Notes: generated by a model not told the origin, from the letters alone. Counted from the first letter of the stretch, positions 17,652-27,474 are shown. The stretch is DNA of 64,000 bases from Caldimicrobium sp. (GCA_025059715.1 JANXCE010000006.1:1-64000); one strand, 5' to 3'. Program-made: numbers and translations.

Positions 17652-19108
17652 TCTACATACCAGAAGGTCTCATCTCTGGTATCCTTTAGAAACACTCCCA
17701 AGGAACTTAGTTCCTCTCTGATATGATCCGCAAGGGTGAAGTTTTTTTCCTGTCTGGCTTTAAACCTCTTCCTTATCATCTCTTCTACTTCTTCAATAGT
17801 CTTTCCCCGCATAGAAAGTTTCCTTTCTCTTTCCTTAGCAAAGAAATTCTCGGGATCTTCCTCGGCAATCCCCAAGAGCTCCCCAGCCTCTCTCTGTAAA
17901 ATATCCTTTCCCCTTTTTAGAAGGGCAACTTCCTCAGTAGTCAAATCTTTATTTTTTTGTAAGTAATTATAAAGTGTATTCTCTAAAGAGAAGACATTTC
18001 CAATAGCTTGAGCAGTGTTTAGATCCTCAAGAAGACTATGCCAAAAACTCTCTCTAAAGTTATCTATGGCCTCAATAACCTCCCTTGTCTCCTCTTTTGG
18101 TGGGCCTTCCTTTGTAGTTCTAATTCTTTTGATCCAGTAGAGGGTCTCATAGAGTCTATAAAGGGCTCTTTCCGTGTCCCTAACCCCCTTTTCAGTGTAA
18201 TCAAGAGGAGAACGATAGTGCTTAGAGAGAAGAAAGGTTCTGATCACCTCGGGATGAAATCGCTGAAGTAGATAGCTCGTAGTAACAAAATTTCCTAAAC
18301 TTTTAGACATCTTTTCTCCGTCCACAGTTATTAACCCGTGATGAATGAAATATCTAACAAAGGGTTTTCCTGTAGCCCCTTCACTCTGAGCTATTTCATT
18401 TTCATGATGGGGAAAAATCAGATCTAATCCTCCTCCATGAATATCTATGGTTTCTCCTAAATATTTTAAACTCATAGCGGAACACTCAATATGCCAACCA
18501 GGTCTTCCCTTCCCCCAAGGACTCTCCCAAAAGGGTTCCCCAGGTTTAGAGGCCTTCCAAAGGGCAAAATCCAAGGGATTCCTCTTCTTCTCTGATGGAT
18601 CAATCCTGACTCCCGATAACATTTCTTCTAACTTCCTTCCAGAAAGTTTCCCATAAGTAGGAAACTTCTCCACTGCAAAATATACATCGCCTTGGCTTTC
18701 GTAGGCCAACCCCTTCTCAAGCAAGCTTTTTATCATCGCAATCATCTCAGAAATATGCTCACTTGCCTTTGGCTCAAAGGTTGGCTCTAAAGCCTTAAGA
18801 ATTTGCATTTCTCTCTGATATTCTCTGGTATATCTCTCCGTGATAACCTGCCAAGAAACACCCTCATTATTAGCTCGATTAATTATCTTATCATCTATAT
18901 CAGTAATATTTCTCACATACACAACTTCATACCCTAAGTGTCTGAGAAGGCGATAGAGCACATCAAAAATAATAGCACTTCTTGCATGTCCCAGATGGGA
19001 GGAGTTATAGGCTGTAATTCCACAAACATACATAGTTACTCGAGGAGGATTTAAGGGCTCAAAGGATTCTATTTGTCGAGAGAGTGTATTGTATAACCTA
19101 AGTTTCAT
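17648..19108 (-). CDS. cysS: Cysteinyl-tRNA synthetase
   Basis: Class I aminoacyl-tRNA synthetase of 486 residues, usual length. HLGHARS near the N-terminus is the HIGH motif, KMSKSLGN the KMSKS motif. The catalytic zinc is bound by C29 (YVCGITAY), the cysteine of HIECSAM, the histidine of FPHHENEIAQSE and the adjacent glutamate. The ATG at 19108 overlaps the TGA of cooC (TGATG), which is why it is preferred over the GTG one codon upstream. Translationally coupled within the minus-strand operon. Confidence 0.96.
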   Translation of the reverse strand: MKLRLYNTLSRQIESFEPLNPPRVTMYVCGITAYNSSHLGHARSAIIFDVLYRLLRHLGYEVVYVRNITDIDDKIINRANNEGVSWQVITERYTREYQREMQILKALEPTFEPKASEHISEMIAMIKSLLEKGLAYESQGDVYFAVEKFPTYGKLSGRKLEEMLSGVRIDPSEKKRNPLDFALWKASKPGEPFWESPWGKGRPGWHIECSAMSLKYLGETIDIHGGGLDLIFPHHENEIAQSEGATGKPFVRYFIHHGLITVDGEKMSKSLGNFVTTSYLLQRFHPEVIRTFLLSKHYRSPLDYTEKGVRDTERALYRLYETLYWIKRIRTTKEGPPKEETREVIEAIDNFRESFWHSLLEDLNTAQAIGNVFSLENTLYNYLQKNKDLTTEEVALLKRGKDILQREAGELLGIAEEDPENFFAKERERKLSMRGKTIEEVEEMIRKRFKARQEKNFTLADHIREELSSLGVFLKDTRDETFWYVE

Positions 19109-19863
19109 CACTTAATTAATTTTTGAAAAGCGAAATAACTTGCCTTTTTGAGGATAGCCTCATTCCATTGAAAAACGGGAATCCTTTGGGCCTCAAATTG
19201 GAGCACTTTAGGGTCCTCTGGAAGAAAGGCTAAAAGATTTAGATTTTGTCTCTCGGCGATATCATGGGCTAATCTTTTTAGTTCTTCAGGCATATTCTCT
19301 GGACAACGATTCACGGCCATCCAAGTTTGCTCTACTTTTATGTTCAAACTCTTTAGAAGCTCAGCGATGCGTTCTACCGTGATAATTCCTCTATAGGAGG
19401 CATCAGAGACGATAATGAGGTGTTCCATTTCGAGGAGATTTAGGCGTGAGAGATGTTCCATGCCTGCCTCGTTATCTATGACTAAGTATCGGTAAGAGCG
19501 TAGAAGTTTTTCCAAGGCTTGAGCCAAAAAGGAGTGCGCTGCACAGTAACAACCTGGACCTTCCGGCTGTCCCATTACTATTAGATCGTAACCATTGGCC
19601 TCAATAATGGCTTGATGGAGCCTCATTTCCACATAGTCGTATCGTGCCATACTGTCAGGAACGCTCTTTCTCAATTCCTCTTTTATCTCCCCTAAGGTTA
19701 TAGTCACTCTCTCTCCTAAAAGCTCGTTGAGATTAGCATTGGGATCCGCATCTACCGCCAATATTGGTTTAAACTCATGCTCAAGCAGAAAGTTCACCAA
19801 TAGGGCGGAAAGGGTGCTCTTACCTGTTCCCCCTTTTCCTGCAAAGGAAATTCTCGTGGGCAT
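19108..19863 (-). CDS. cooC: CooC-type nickel-insertion ATPase
   Basis: MinD/NifH-like ATPase of 251 residues with a deviant Walker A (GKGGTGKST, 9-17) and the switch DADPNANLNELLG. C105 and C107 in GPGCYC form the CxC pair that CooC1 uses to bind metal at its dimer interface. CooC inserts nickel into carbon monoxide dehydrogenase. No CODH gene is in the window; the gene sits instead between cimA and cysS. It could serve a distant CODH/acetyl-CoA synthase or another nickel enzyme. Confidence 0.85.
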   Translation of the reverse strand: MPTRISFAGKGGTGKSTLSALLVNFLLEHEFKPILAVDADPNANLNELLGERVTITLGEIKEELRKSVPDSMARYDYVEMRLHQAIIEANGYDLIVMGQPEGPGCYCAAHSFLAQALEKLLRSYRYLVIDNEAGMEHLSRLNLLEMEHLIIVSDASYRGIITVERIAELLKSLNIKVEQTWMAVNRCPENMPEELKRLAHDIAERQNLNLLAFLPEDPKVLQFEAQRIPVFQWNEAILKKASYFAFQKLIK

Positions 19864-19871
19864 TCTGAAGA

Positions 19872-21461
19872 TTAACCTTTTTTCTTTTTATCAAGATAAA
19901 GTTTATAGGTGTAAGAGTCAATAAGTGCTTGACAACTGGCCTCAAGGATATCGGTAGATACTCCTACTGTGCCCCATTTTAAACCCTTGCTCTTAGAGAG
20001 AATAAATACCCTCACCTTGGATGCTGTCCCTGGAAGACCTGGTAATACCCTAACTTTATAATCTTCTAACTCCATATCCTTAATTTGAGGGTAAAAACGA
20101 ACTAATGCCTTTCGCAAAGCGTTATCTAAGGCATTCACGGGCCCATTCCCAAGGGCTGCGGTATGTTCTACTTCTCCTACACCAGGGGGGACCCTTACCA
20201 ATACTGTGGCTTCTGCTAAGGAGGAATCCTTTAGATGTTTTTGATCCCAAACTTTGTAACTTAGGAGCTCAAAATATTGTTTAGGCTCCCCCATCAGCTT
20301 ATAAATGAGGAGCTCAAGGGAGGCCTCTGCTGCTTCAAACTCAAAGCCCTCTGCCTCGAGCTTCTTTATCTCCTCTACTATTTTGTTAACTAAGGCTCCC
20401 TCTGACTCAAGTTCAATACCCAATTCCTTAGCTTTATAAATGATATTACTTTTTCCAGAAAGTTCCGACACAAGCACCCTTCTTACATTGCCAACCAGAG
20501 CAGGATCTATATGCTCATAGGTTCGTGGGGTTTTCAATACTGCCGAGACATGAACTCCTCCTTTGTGGGCAAAGGCTGATCTCCCTACATAGGGAAGCCT
20601 TGCTGGATGGGGCAGGTTGGCAATTTCAAAGACATATCTTGAAACCTCTGTTAGCTTAAAAAGCACATCTTGGCAGGACAAAGAAATCCCCATCTTCAGA
20701 GTTAAATTTGGTATAATCGAGCAAAGATTGGCATTTCCACAGCGCTCACCAATACCATTGATAGTTCCTTGCACCTGAATGGCCCCCAATCTAACAGCTT
20801 CCAGGGAATTAGCTACTGCACAGTCCCCATCATTGTGAGCATGAATTCCAAAGGGCACCTCTTCACCTAAAACTTCCTTTACCCTTTTAATTATCTCCGA
20901 AATTTCATGGGGGAGAGTTCCTCCATTAGTATCACAGAGCACAAGACAATCCGCTCCTGCTTGATAAGCCCTTCTAAGGGTCTCCAAGGCATAGGAAGGA
21001 TCCTCTTTAAAGCCATCAAAAAAGTGCTCCGCATCGTAAAAGACTTTACTTACATGAGCTTTAAGATATCTTATAGATTCTTCTATTATCTGTAAATTAT
21101 GCTCAAGAGTTGTTTTTAAAGCCTCTTTTACATGAATCGTCCAGGTCTTACCAAAAATAGTTACCGCGGAAGTTTTTGCCTGTAGTAAGCTCTGAAAGAT
21201 CTCATCAGTTTCTGGACTTTTCTTAGGGTGGTAAGTGCTTCCAAAGGCTACTATTTGAGCATGTTTTAACTGATAATCTCTGATTTCCTTAAAAAACTGA
21301 AAATCCTTAGGATTGGATCCGGGCCAGCCTCCCTCTATATAATCAATCTTCAATTCATCGAGCTTTAGAGCAATTCTAATTTTATCTTCTACAGAAAAGT
21401 TAACCTCCTCAGCCTGAGCCCCATCTCTTAAGGTTGTATCATAAATATATACTCTTTTCAT
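19872..21461 (-). CDS. cimA: (R)-citramalate synthase
   Basis: Enzyme of 529 residues that condenses acetyl-CoA and pyruvate to citramalate, the first step of the threonine-independent isoleucine route. The TIM barrel begins with [29 protein letters not shown] supplies metal-binding histidines. The C-terminal LeuA allosteric domain is present. The distinguishing CimA feature is the [10 protein letters not shown] start with [10 protein letters not shown]. Start overlaps the lysC stop (ATGA). Fits with ilvE and the leuB-type dehydrogenase elsewhere in the window. Confidence 0.93.
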   Translation of the reverse strand: MKRVYIYDTTLRDGAQAEEVNFSVEDKIRIALKLDELKIDYIEGGWPGSNPKDFQFFKEIRDYQLKHAQIVAFGSTYHPKKSPETDEIFQSLLQAKTSAVTIFGKTWTIHVKEALKTTLEHNLQIIEESIRYLKAHVSKVFYDAEHFFDGFKEDPSYALETLRRAYQAGADCLVLCDTNGGTLPHEISEIIKRVKEVLGEEVPFGIHAHNDGDCAVANSLEAVRLGAIQVQGTINGIGERCGNANLCSIIPNLTLKMGISLSCQDVLFKLTEVSRYVFEIANLPHPARLPYVGRSAFAHKGGVHVSAVLKTPRTYEHIDPALVGNVRRVLVSELSGKSNIIYKAKELGIELESEGALVNKIVEEIKKLEAEGFEFEAAEASLELLIYKLMGEPKQYFELLSYKVWDQKHLKDSSLAEATVLVRVPPGVGEVEHTAALGNGPVNALDNALRKALVRFYPQIKDMELEDYKVRVLPGLPGTASKVRVFILSKSKGLKWGTVGVSTDILEASCQALIDSYTYKLYLDKKKKG

Positions 21462-22687
21462 TTTTCCTCCCTCACTTCTCCCTCTAAATTAAAAGCTTCA
21501 TGTAAAGCTCTAACTGCAAGTTCCGTATATTTTTCTTCAATAACACAGGAAAGCTTTATCTCACTTGTAGAAATCATCATAATATTTATACCATGTTTAG
21601 CCAAAGTCTCAAACATCTTTGTTGCCACTCCGGAGTGGGTCCTCATGCCTGCACCTACAATAGAGACCTTAGCTATATTTTCATCCCCTTCTAATCTCTC
21701 AATACCGAGCTCCTCTCCTACTTTTTTAACTATGTCCATAGCCTGTTTAAAATCCGCCCTTGGAACGGTGAAGGTAAGATCTGCTTTCCCATCAGGTCTA
21801 CCGGTTTGTATAATCATGTCCACGTTGATACCCGCATCACTAATAGGACCAAAGATCTTTGCTGCAATGCCCGGTCTATCAGGAACGCCATAAATACTTA
21901 TTCTTGCTTCATTTCGGTTATAGGTCACCCCAGAAACCAGAACCTTCTCCATGTCTTCATCCTCCTCGGTGATCAAAGTTCCCTCATTGTAGTTAAAACT
22001 GGATCTTACCACTAAGGGAACCTTGTAAATCATAGCCAGTTCCACAGATCTCATCTCCAAAACCTTAGCCCCCGCACCAGCCATTTCTAACATCTCTTCA
22101 TAGGATATTTTAGCAAGTTTCCTTGCCTTGGGCACAATGCGTGGATCTGCAGTATACACTCCCTCTACATCGGTATAAATTTCACAAAGATCTGCCTTTA
22201 GAGCTGAAGCTAATGCTACCGCGGTAGTATCTGACCCTCCCCTCCCTAAGGTCGTTATATCTCCATCCTCCGTAACCCCTTGAAATCCCGCTACCACTAC
22301 AATCTTTCCCTCTTCAAGTTCCCTTTTAATTCTCTCTGTTTTAATCTCCTTGATTCGTGCCTTGGTAAATAGGGGAGAAGTATATATGGGCACTTGAAAT
22401 CCTAAAAGGGCAATAGCGGGATAGCCCATACTTTGAAGAGTAATAGCTAAAAGGGCAGAGGTAACCTGCTCTCCAGTGGAGACAAGAAGATCGAGCTCCC
22501 GTGATGAGGGTTGGGAAGTTATAGCTTTGGCTAAATTAATCAATCGATCAGTCTCGCCAGCCATAGCGGAGACAACTACCACTAAATCGTGCCCCTTATC
22601 TTTATATGAGGCAACTCTCTCCGCTACTTTTCTAATCCGCTCAAGCCCTGCTACAGAGGTTCCACCATATTTTTGAACTATAAGCAT
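21458..22687 (-). CDS. lysC: Aspartate kinase
   Basis: Phosphorylates aspartate for lysine, threonine and methionine synthesis; 409 residues. The kinase domain starts with [11 protein letters not shown] and includes [23 protein letters not shown]. Two ACT domains follow (about 265-400), the sites of feedback inhibition; [15 protein letters not shown] is typical. Start at ATG 22687 gives the canonical [10 protein letters not shown]-terminus. The frame is open further upstream, but that extension overlaps the preceding J-domain gene. It heads a coupled group with cimA. Confidence 0.95.
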   Translation of the reverse strand: MLIVQKYGGTSVAGLERIRKVAERVASYKDKGHDLVVVVSAMAGETDRLINLAKAITSQPSSRELDLLVSTGEQVTSALLAITLQSMGYPAIALLGFQVPIYTSPLFTKARIKEIKTERIKRELEEGKIVVVAGFQGVTEDGDITTLGRGGSDTTAVALASALKADLCEIYTDVEGVYTADPRIVPKARKLAKISYEEMLEMAGAGAKVLEMRSVELAMIYKVPLVVRSSFNYNEGTLITEEDEDMEKVLVSGVTYNRNEARISIYGVPDRPGIAAKIFGPISDAGINVDMIIQTGRPDGKADLTFTVPRADFKQAMDIVKKVGEELGIERLEGDENIAKVSIVGAGMRTHSGVATKMFETLAKHGINIMMISTSEIKLSCVIEEKYTELAVRALHEAFNLEGEVREEK

Positions 22688-22689
22688 CT

Positions 22690-23010
22690 CTAACCCTTTT
22701 CCTCCTCTTTCTGCTCCCGAAATTGTCCCCACACTGGATCTTCAGAAAAGTGTTGAAACCAGAAATCGGAAGGATCTGCTCCCGCGGAATTTGGCTTTAA
22801 CTCTATTTTGTAATTATCACAATATTCCATTAATACCTGATAGGCCTCATTTAATTCCTTCATCTTCATGAGATCGCCACCTTTATCTGGATGAACCTCC
22901 TTTGCAAGTCTATGATAATTCTCTATTATATCCCTACGGGTAGTTATAATCGGTAATTTTAGAATCTTTCTTGCTCTTTCGATGGTTTCCCACTTCACTT
23001 TCCAGTTCAT
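22690..23010 (-). CDS. Small J-domain protein
   Basis: Product of 106 residues containing a J domain: helix II and the HPD tripeptide ([27 protein letters not shown]). J domains stimulate the ATPase of DnaK. It lacks the Gly/Phe region, zinc finger and C-terminal substrate domain of DnaJ, so it is a specialised co-chaperone; the hydrophilic tail has no recognised domain. ATG 23010 has no ribosome site. A TAATAT with a possible -35 places the transcription start close to the ATG, suggesting a leaderless mRNA. Confidence 0.8.
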   Translation of the reverse strand: MNWKVKWETIERARKILKLPIITTRRDIIENYHRLAKEVHPDKGGDLMKMKELNEAYQVLMEYCDNYKIELKPNSAGADPSDFWFQHFSEDPVWGQFREQKEEEKG

Positions 23011-23018
23011 AGTAAACA

Positions 23019-23046
23019 ATATTAAATAATTTTCTCAAATTTACAA
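23019..23046 (-). promoter_or_regulatory. Possible leaderless promoter of the J-domain gene
   Basis: Minus strand TTGTAA (23041-23046), 16-base spacer, TAATAT (23019-23024), then eight bases to the ATG. The -35 is weak and lies in the end of the upstream gene. Confidence 0.4.
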
Positions 23047-23610
23047 GATTAGAGAAGATTTTTCACTTTCTCGAATAACCTCAACGGTGAAAACATATAT
23101 CTCCACCTCAGGATCAAGATAGCAATCCTTCGGAAGCCCTGCTTTAAGACAGGCATGGGCTAAGAAGGTCTCTCTATCCCAGTTGTTTTCAGTGGCCACT
23201 TGGGGAAGCAAGAGTCCCCGCCTGAAACCCTTCTTTACATATATACCATCTCTTCCAATAACAATCTCTTCAGGTCCAACCTTTTTAAAGGGAGAAAGAA
23301 GGGAAATCTCTATATCTATTAGGGGCAATTCTTCCTTATTAAGGGGAGGAAAACGAGGATCTTCAAAGGCCGAGGCCAAGACTACTTTACAAACCTCCTT
23401 GTAAAGAGCCTCCTCTGGGGCTATGTTCCCCACACAGCCCCTTAGAGATCTCTCCTTATACAAGGTAACAAATAGAGCCCTCTTCTCCCATAAATGGGGA
23501 TATAGACTTGGAGAGGGAGGCTTAGGTTCAAAGGTTTTTCCTTCGAAGTGAGCAATTAAACTCTTTTGGGCTAACTCTAAAAGATAGGACTTCTCTTGAG
23601 GGGTTAGCAT
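23041..23610 (-). CDS. AMMECR1-domain protein (AmmeMemoRadiSam system protein A)
   Basis: Protein of 189 residues with the AMMECR1 signature LRGCVGNIAPEEALYKEV and the downstream EISLLSPFKKV and RRGLLLPQVA strings. In bacteria this domain is often encoded with a Memo-like protein and a radical SAM enzyme; neither is in the window. The biochemical role is not established. It follows dsbC by six bases and belongs to the same transcript. Confidence 0.85.
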   Translation of the reverse strand: MLTPQEKSYLLELAQKSLIAHFEGKTFEPKPPSPSLYPHLWEKRALFVTLYKERSLRGCVGNIAPEEALYKEVCKVVLASAFEDPRFPPLNKEELPLIDIEISLLSPFKKVGPEEIVIGRDGIYVKKGFRRGLLLPQVATENNWDRETFLAHACLKAGLPKDCYLDPEVEIYVFTVEVIRESEKSSLIL

Positions 23611-23616
23611 TAATTC

Positions 23617-24375
23617 CTAACTCTTAGCTTCAAGCTTACTTAAAATAGCCTCAGGAGACATAACTCCGCTTTTTACCTCACCATCAGGAAAAACAAATGT
23701 GGGTGTCGCCTTTATACCTAACCTCTGCATTAAGGCTATAGACTCTTCGACCTTCTTCGTTCCAGTGGGACATTGATTTTTGGATTGATAACCAGTCTTC
23801 AGTCCCTCATATCCCTTATTATCACATATTATAGCTACAGATTTGGCCTTAGCTTGAGGATGAATTGCTTCAAGGGGATAAAAGATTACCTTAACAGTAA
23901 GCTTTCCTCCTTTAACTAAATCTTCAAGAATAGCCTCAGCCTGTTTACAAAAGGGACAATCAGGATCTGTAATGAAATAAAGGCTCTTACCAGCATTACC
24001 CCAAGTAAAGGCTACAACTCGGTCTAATTCTCTAAGCACCTCCTTAGAGAGCACTCTCTTATTTAACATGGCTACCCTTTCTGAGGTTAAATTCTTCTTT
24101 GTAGAAAGTTCAATTATATGCCCGCTAAGCACATACTGTCCCTTTGAATCGGTGTAAAAAAGAGCCCGCTCTGTTTCGGTTAGCTTAACTATGACCTCAC
24201 AGAGACCAGCAATAGGTGATCTTTCAATTTTCTCCAACACAAGCCCCTTCTGGATGTTATCAAGAGTTTTCTGTAGTTCCTCAACCTTTGGACAATCAGA
24301 AGCAGATATAAACCCTCCCTTACAGGCACTAAGAAAAAATAACAACACAGCAAAACTAACTGATTTCCTAATCAT
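23617..24375 (-). CDS. DsbC-like thiol-disulfide isomerase, lipoprotein
   Basis: Exported thioredoxin-fold protein of 252 residues. A lipobox at the signal peptide end (FFLSAC, C18) predicts an outer-face lipid anchor, unlike soluble E. coli DsbC. A DsbC-type dimerisation region follows, then the active site CPFC at 140-143 and a later cysteine pair (CDNKG, NQCPTG). The cis-proline is in ATPTFVFPDG. DsbC-type proteins correct disulfides and keep heme-binding cysteines reduced, a useful activity in a cell with multiheme cytochromes. AAGGAGG precedes the ATG. It is the first gene of the minus-strand run. Confidence 0.88.
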   Translation of the reverse strand: MIRKSVSFAVLLFFLSACKGGFISASDCPKVEELQKTLDNIQKGLVLEKIERSPIAGLCEVIVKLTETERALFYTDSKGQYVLSGHIIELSTKKNLTSERVAMLNKRVLSKEVLRELDRVVAFTWGNAGKSLYFITDPDCPFCKQAEAILEDLVKGGKLTVKVIFYPLEAIHPQAKAKSVAIICDNKGYEGLKTGYQSKNQCPTGTKKVEESIALMQRLGIKATPTFVFPDGEVKSGVMSPEAILSKLEAKS

Positions 24376-24769
24376 GATTGACCTCCTTGAATTTTTTTTA
24401 TTTAGCCCTTACTTTCATATCATACATTAAAATCTAAGCCCTCTATCCCTTTAACTAACTCTTGTGGGCTTAAGTTTATTACGTCTTATTTAAAACAGGT
24501 AATCCTCTAAACATAGAAATAATGAATTGAAACCTATGGGCCAATTCCACTCTATACCATTAGGTAAATCACATGTGTTCTTTTTTAATTTTAATACCTT
24601 TCCAATAAATTAAAAGTATTTGTAAGTAAAAGTATTTGTATGAGTCGATAGTCTTAATTGCTCAACCTAACTATTCTTCTTTGGATTCCTCAACCCCCAA
24701 TCTCTCTTGGCACCCTCTTCTTATCTCAAAAGGCTCACCACCCCTAAACCTATTAACCCCCATTATCCC
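24376..24769. other. Gene-free AT-rich stretch with a short direct repeat
   Basis: Upstream region of dsbC. Two copies of aaaagtatttgta lie about 15 bases apart near 24610-24640. No intact gene; the right part merges into a transposase remnant. Confidence 0.35.
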
Positions 24770-24910
24770 TCAAAACTTTCCTTCCACACGTGAACAAGTG
24801 TCTTTAGATACTCCATAAGCCTCTCTTATAGCCTGAGGGCTATATTTGTTATGAAATTCTATGTCTTTTAAGCCAAAGAGAACCTCCTCTTTGGAGAAAG
24901 CCTCTCTCAT
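24770..24910 (-). pseudogene. N-terminal transposase fragment (helix-turn-helix)
   Basis: A 46-codon frame on the minus strand reads like a transposase N-terminal helix-turn-helix (KYSPQAIREAYGVSKDT) and is cut by a TGA at 24770-24772. Downstream sequence to about 24660 keeps basic, arginine-rich character in shifted frames, as expected of a decayed copy. Which IS family it came from cannot be decided by eye. Confidence 0.4.
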
Positions 24911-25079
24911 GGAATTAAGTTTCTCAAGGATTTTTGTATCTTGACCTTTTTCCCTTTTTCATTGAGATGCCCTCCTGGGATTGATTTTTTGATCTTTAAT
25001 TCTACCCATTTCTTACATCCCAATAAAAGGCAGAACTTATGGAAGGGTCAAGTGTGGATTTTGGGAAACACCAAAGAAA

Positions 25080-25300
25080 GCAAAACACTTTAATTAAACT
25101 TTGTGGCAAGAAACCTTCACGGGGATGCGAATGCATCCCAAAACCTGCTTGCCGTATCAAGTAGGTGATACATTTATATCGGGTAAAGAAAACCCCTAAA
25201 GGATAAAGACTTAGGGGTATGGAATAGAGTTTTTGTTTCGGGAGTGTCTGCCACAGTCCCTAAACCCGAGGTGTGGAGAAGAGCGTAGGTTTATGGAGGA
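25080..25300 (-). other. Structured non-coding region, possibly an IS200/IS605 right end
   Basis: Three good hairpins stand in a row: GGGATGC-GAAT-GCATCCC (25122-25139), ACCTGCTTG-N6-CAAGTAGGT (25143-25166) and CCCCTAA-N11-TTAGGGG (25193-25217). On the minus strand a 30-codon frame (GLGTVADTPETKTLFHTPKS) ending near 25180 resembles the low-complexity tail of TnpB proteins. TnpB genes carry such structured 3' ends, which give rise to guide RNAs. No TnpB catalytic core remains. A host structured RNA is the alternative. Confidence 0.3.
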
Positions 25301-25302
25301 CT

Positions 25303-25830
25303 CTAAATCAGCTCTTTTAAAATAAAGGTATGGAGAGGGTTTCTTCCTGCCCTTTTACTTTTATCGTTTGGATAGCCTACTGCCAGAAAGGCACAAAGTT
25401 CATACTCCTCAGAGGGTAATTCTAATATCTCTAAAACTTTGGCTTCATTTTTAAGTATCTCTCCCAACCAACAGGTCCCAAGGCCGAGACTATGAGCTAT
25501 AAGCATCATATTTTGGAGGCATGCTCCTGCGGATTGATGATCTTTTATTTGATGATACATTGCTCTTTTGTCTAAAAAAACCCCTATTAACACTGGTGCC
25601 CTTTTCACTAAACCGCTGTAAATTGTGAGTTTTGAGAGTTTCTCCTTTACCTCATCGTTGTAAATGACCACAAATCTCCAAGGCTGATTGTTATATCCAG
25701 AAGGTGCCCATATGCCTGCTTGAAGAATTTTTAAAATCAGCTCTCTTTCTGGCTTTTGAGGTAAAAAATTCCTTATGCTCCTTCTACCTTCAATGGCTTT
25801 AAAAACGTAGCCAGCCCAGTCCTCGCACAT
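25303..25830 (-). CDS. Nitroreductase-family flavoenzyme
   Basis: FMN-dependent NAD(P)H oxidoreductase of 175 residues. The family start is AIEGRRSIRNFLPQKP, followed by ILQAGIWAPSGYNNQPWRFVV and, near the end, HSLGLGTCWLGEI with the C-terminal VGYPNDKSKRAGRNPL. The natural substrate is not evident. Its start overlaps the end of the flavodoxin-like gene by 32 bases, so it is the third gene of the speE transcript. Confidence 0.88.
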   Translation of the reverse strand: MCEDWAGYVFKAIEGRRSIRNFLPQKPERELILKILQAGIWAPSGYNNQPWRFVVIYNDEVKEKLSKLTIYSGLVKRAPVLIGVFLDKRAMYHQIKDHQSAGACLQNMMLIAHSLGLGTCWLGEILKNEAKVLEILELPSEEYELCAFLAVGYPNDKSKRAGRNPLHTFILKELI

Positions 25831-26506
25831 ATTTCTTTGTTTCCTTGGATAACTCTAATTCCTTCAATACCTCTTCTCTAATCTCCTCTAACAGAACTCG
25901 ATCTTCTACATATCTAAGCTTCTCTGTTTTTCCCTGAAGGATAGAAATAGTTTTAGCAACGAGTAATCCCACATTAATGGCATTCATGAGATCTTTATCT
26001 TCCCAAATTGCTGCCTTACTTTTATAAGAATAGGCAATAGCCCAGGGCGGAATTATAGCGCCCATAGAATTTAGAGTTGTAATGAGATATCCTCCAGTAG
26101 TTATAGCTCCTGTATCAGCTCCCACAACTATGGCACCTACCACTTTTCCCTCTAAGTAACTTGGCTCTCCAAAGACAACCATATTCTCCAAACAGGTCAT
26201 ACGATCAATGAGGATTTTCATGACCCCTGAGGGTGCAAACCAGTAAATTGGGGTGGCAAAAATCAAACCCTCCGCTTGATTGATCTTTTCTAAAATAGTT
26301 TTTCCGTAATCTTCATAGATACAGGGAAATCTACATTCAAAACCCTCGTATTGAAGACATCCTATACAAGGTTTGATTTCACCATCATACAAAGAAATAA
26401 GATCAACTTGTGCACCTTCTCGTTGAGAAGCTTTAAGGGCGGATAATAGAAGTTGAGCGGTTCCACCCTTTTTATGGGGAGAACCTAAGATTCCCAATAC
26501 TCTCAT
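25799..26506 (-). CDS. NADPH-dependent FMN reductase / iron-sulfur flavoprotein-like
   Basis: Flavodoxin-fold protein of 235 residues. The phosphate loop is GILGSPHKKGGTAQLL, and CIGCLQYEGFECRFPC gives four cysteines in the spacing seen in iron-sulfur flavoproteins, which bind a 4Fe-4S cluster. ATPIYWFAPSGVMKILIDRM is the FMN-contacting segment. ATG at 26506 overlaps the TGA of speE (ATGA), which supports this start over a longer frame. Substrate unknown; it may pass electrons to the neighbouring nitroreductase. Confidence 0.82.
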   Translation of the reverse strand: MRVLGILGSPHKKGGTAQLLLSALKASQREGAQVDLISLYDGEIKPCIGCLQYEGFECRFPCIYEDYGKTILEKINQAEGLIFATPIYWFAPSGVMKILIDRMTCLENMVVFGEPSYLEGKVVGAIVVGADTGAITTGGYLITTLNSMGAIIPPWAIAYSYKSKAAIWEDKDLMNAINVGLLVAKTISILQGKTEKLRYVEDRVLLEEIREEVLKELELSKETKKYVRGLGWLRF

Positions 26507-27411
26507 GGGTAAAGAATCTCTTTCCAAAATTTAGGAAGGGCAAAGGAGCCGGTATGGACTGAAAAATCATAGTAGAGCGTAGAGGCTATCTCTTTCCCCT
26601 TAGGAATGTGGGGATCCCTAAAGGGGCATCTCATAATAAAGGCGTTATCACTGCCAAAAGAGGGAATATTTGCCCGGTAAACATAAATTTCCTTGGGAGA
26701 ATAAACCTCTTGGTAAATCTTATATACCCCAAGAAGTATGTTTTTCATGGTAAAAGGAGTGCCGCACTGTTGAACCACTATTCCACTGGGACATATCTTT
26801 AAAAGTTTTTGATGAAAATCTATGCCAAAGAGAGCATGAGAAAGCTCCTGTATTTTTTCTGCCTCGCCAATATCAGGATCCGTTGAATCAACAATTACCA
26901 TGTCAAAAATTTGTCCCTCCTTCACATACTTATCCACTAAAACATAGGCATCTTCTGTAATAAGAGTCAATCGGGGATCCCGAGGATTTTCTGGTAAAAG
27001 TTCTGGAAAATACTCCTCTATTAGTTTGGGAATCCGAGGATCAATATCAACGATGATCACCTCCTCCACATAGGGATACTTCAAAACCTCCCTTGCCGCT
27101 CCATAATCTCCGCCACCACAAATTAAAACCCTTTTAATCTTACCCTCTGGAGCACTCTGCATAGGTATGTGCACCAGAGATTCATGATATATAAATTCAT
27201 CGCGAGAGGTAAATTGCAGATTGTTATTGATGAATAACATTCTACCCCAAAATTTATTCTCCAAGATGTATATATTCTGTATACCCGACTCCCCATAGAT
27301 AAGTCTACTTATGTATCCGAAGACATAGTCCTCGTTTACAAATTCTCCATAGAAGACCTTTACACCCTTACCCTCTGAGGGTAAAGCCTTAGCCATGATT
27401 TCTCTTGCCAT
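26503..27411 (-). CDS. speE: Polyamine aminopropyltransferase (spermidine synthase)
   Basis: Transfers aminopropyl from decarboxylated S-adenosylmethionine to putrescine or another polyamine; 302 residues. Recognised by NIYILENKFWGRMLFINNNLQ, the nucleotide-binding CGGGDYGAAREVLKYP, the acidic EVIIVDIDP, and IVDSTDPDIGEA with the catalytic aspartate. Thermophiles often use this enzyme to make long or branched polyamines. It heads a coupled trio with two flavoenzymes. Confidence 0.93.
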   Translation of the reverse strand: MAREIMAKALPSEGKGVKVFYGEFVNEDYVFGYISRLIYGESGIQNIYILENKFWGRMLFINNNLQFTSRDEFIYHESLVHIPMQSAPEGKIKRVLICGGGDYGAAREVLKYPYVEEVIIVDIDPRIPKLIEEYFPELLPENPRDPRLTLITEDAYVLVDKYVKEGQIFDMVIVDSTDPDIGEAEKIQELSHALFGIDFHQKLLKICPSGIVVQQCGTPFTMKNILLGVYKIYQEVYSPKEIYVYRANIPSFGSDNAFIMRCPFRDPHIPKGKEIASTLYYDFSVHTGSFALPKFWKEILYP

Positions 27412-27446
27412 ATAGGGACTCCCCCTAAGCTTATAGACAAAAAAAA

Positions 27447-27474
27447 ATTTTACTCACTCTTGACTTTTTGTCAA
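27447..27474 (-). promoter_or_regulatory. Promoter of the speE transcript
   Basis: Minus strand TTGACA (27469-27474), 16-base spacer, TAAAAT (27447-27452). The -35 overlaps the inverted repeat TTGAC-N5-GTCAA (plus strand, 27460-27474), which could be an operator. Confidence 0.65.

Noticed and set aside
25200-25300. 6S RNA, SRP RNA or RNase P RNA
   Set aside because: None of the conserved loops of these RNAs could be found; the structure is better explained by a mobile-element end or an unknown RNA.
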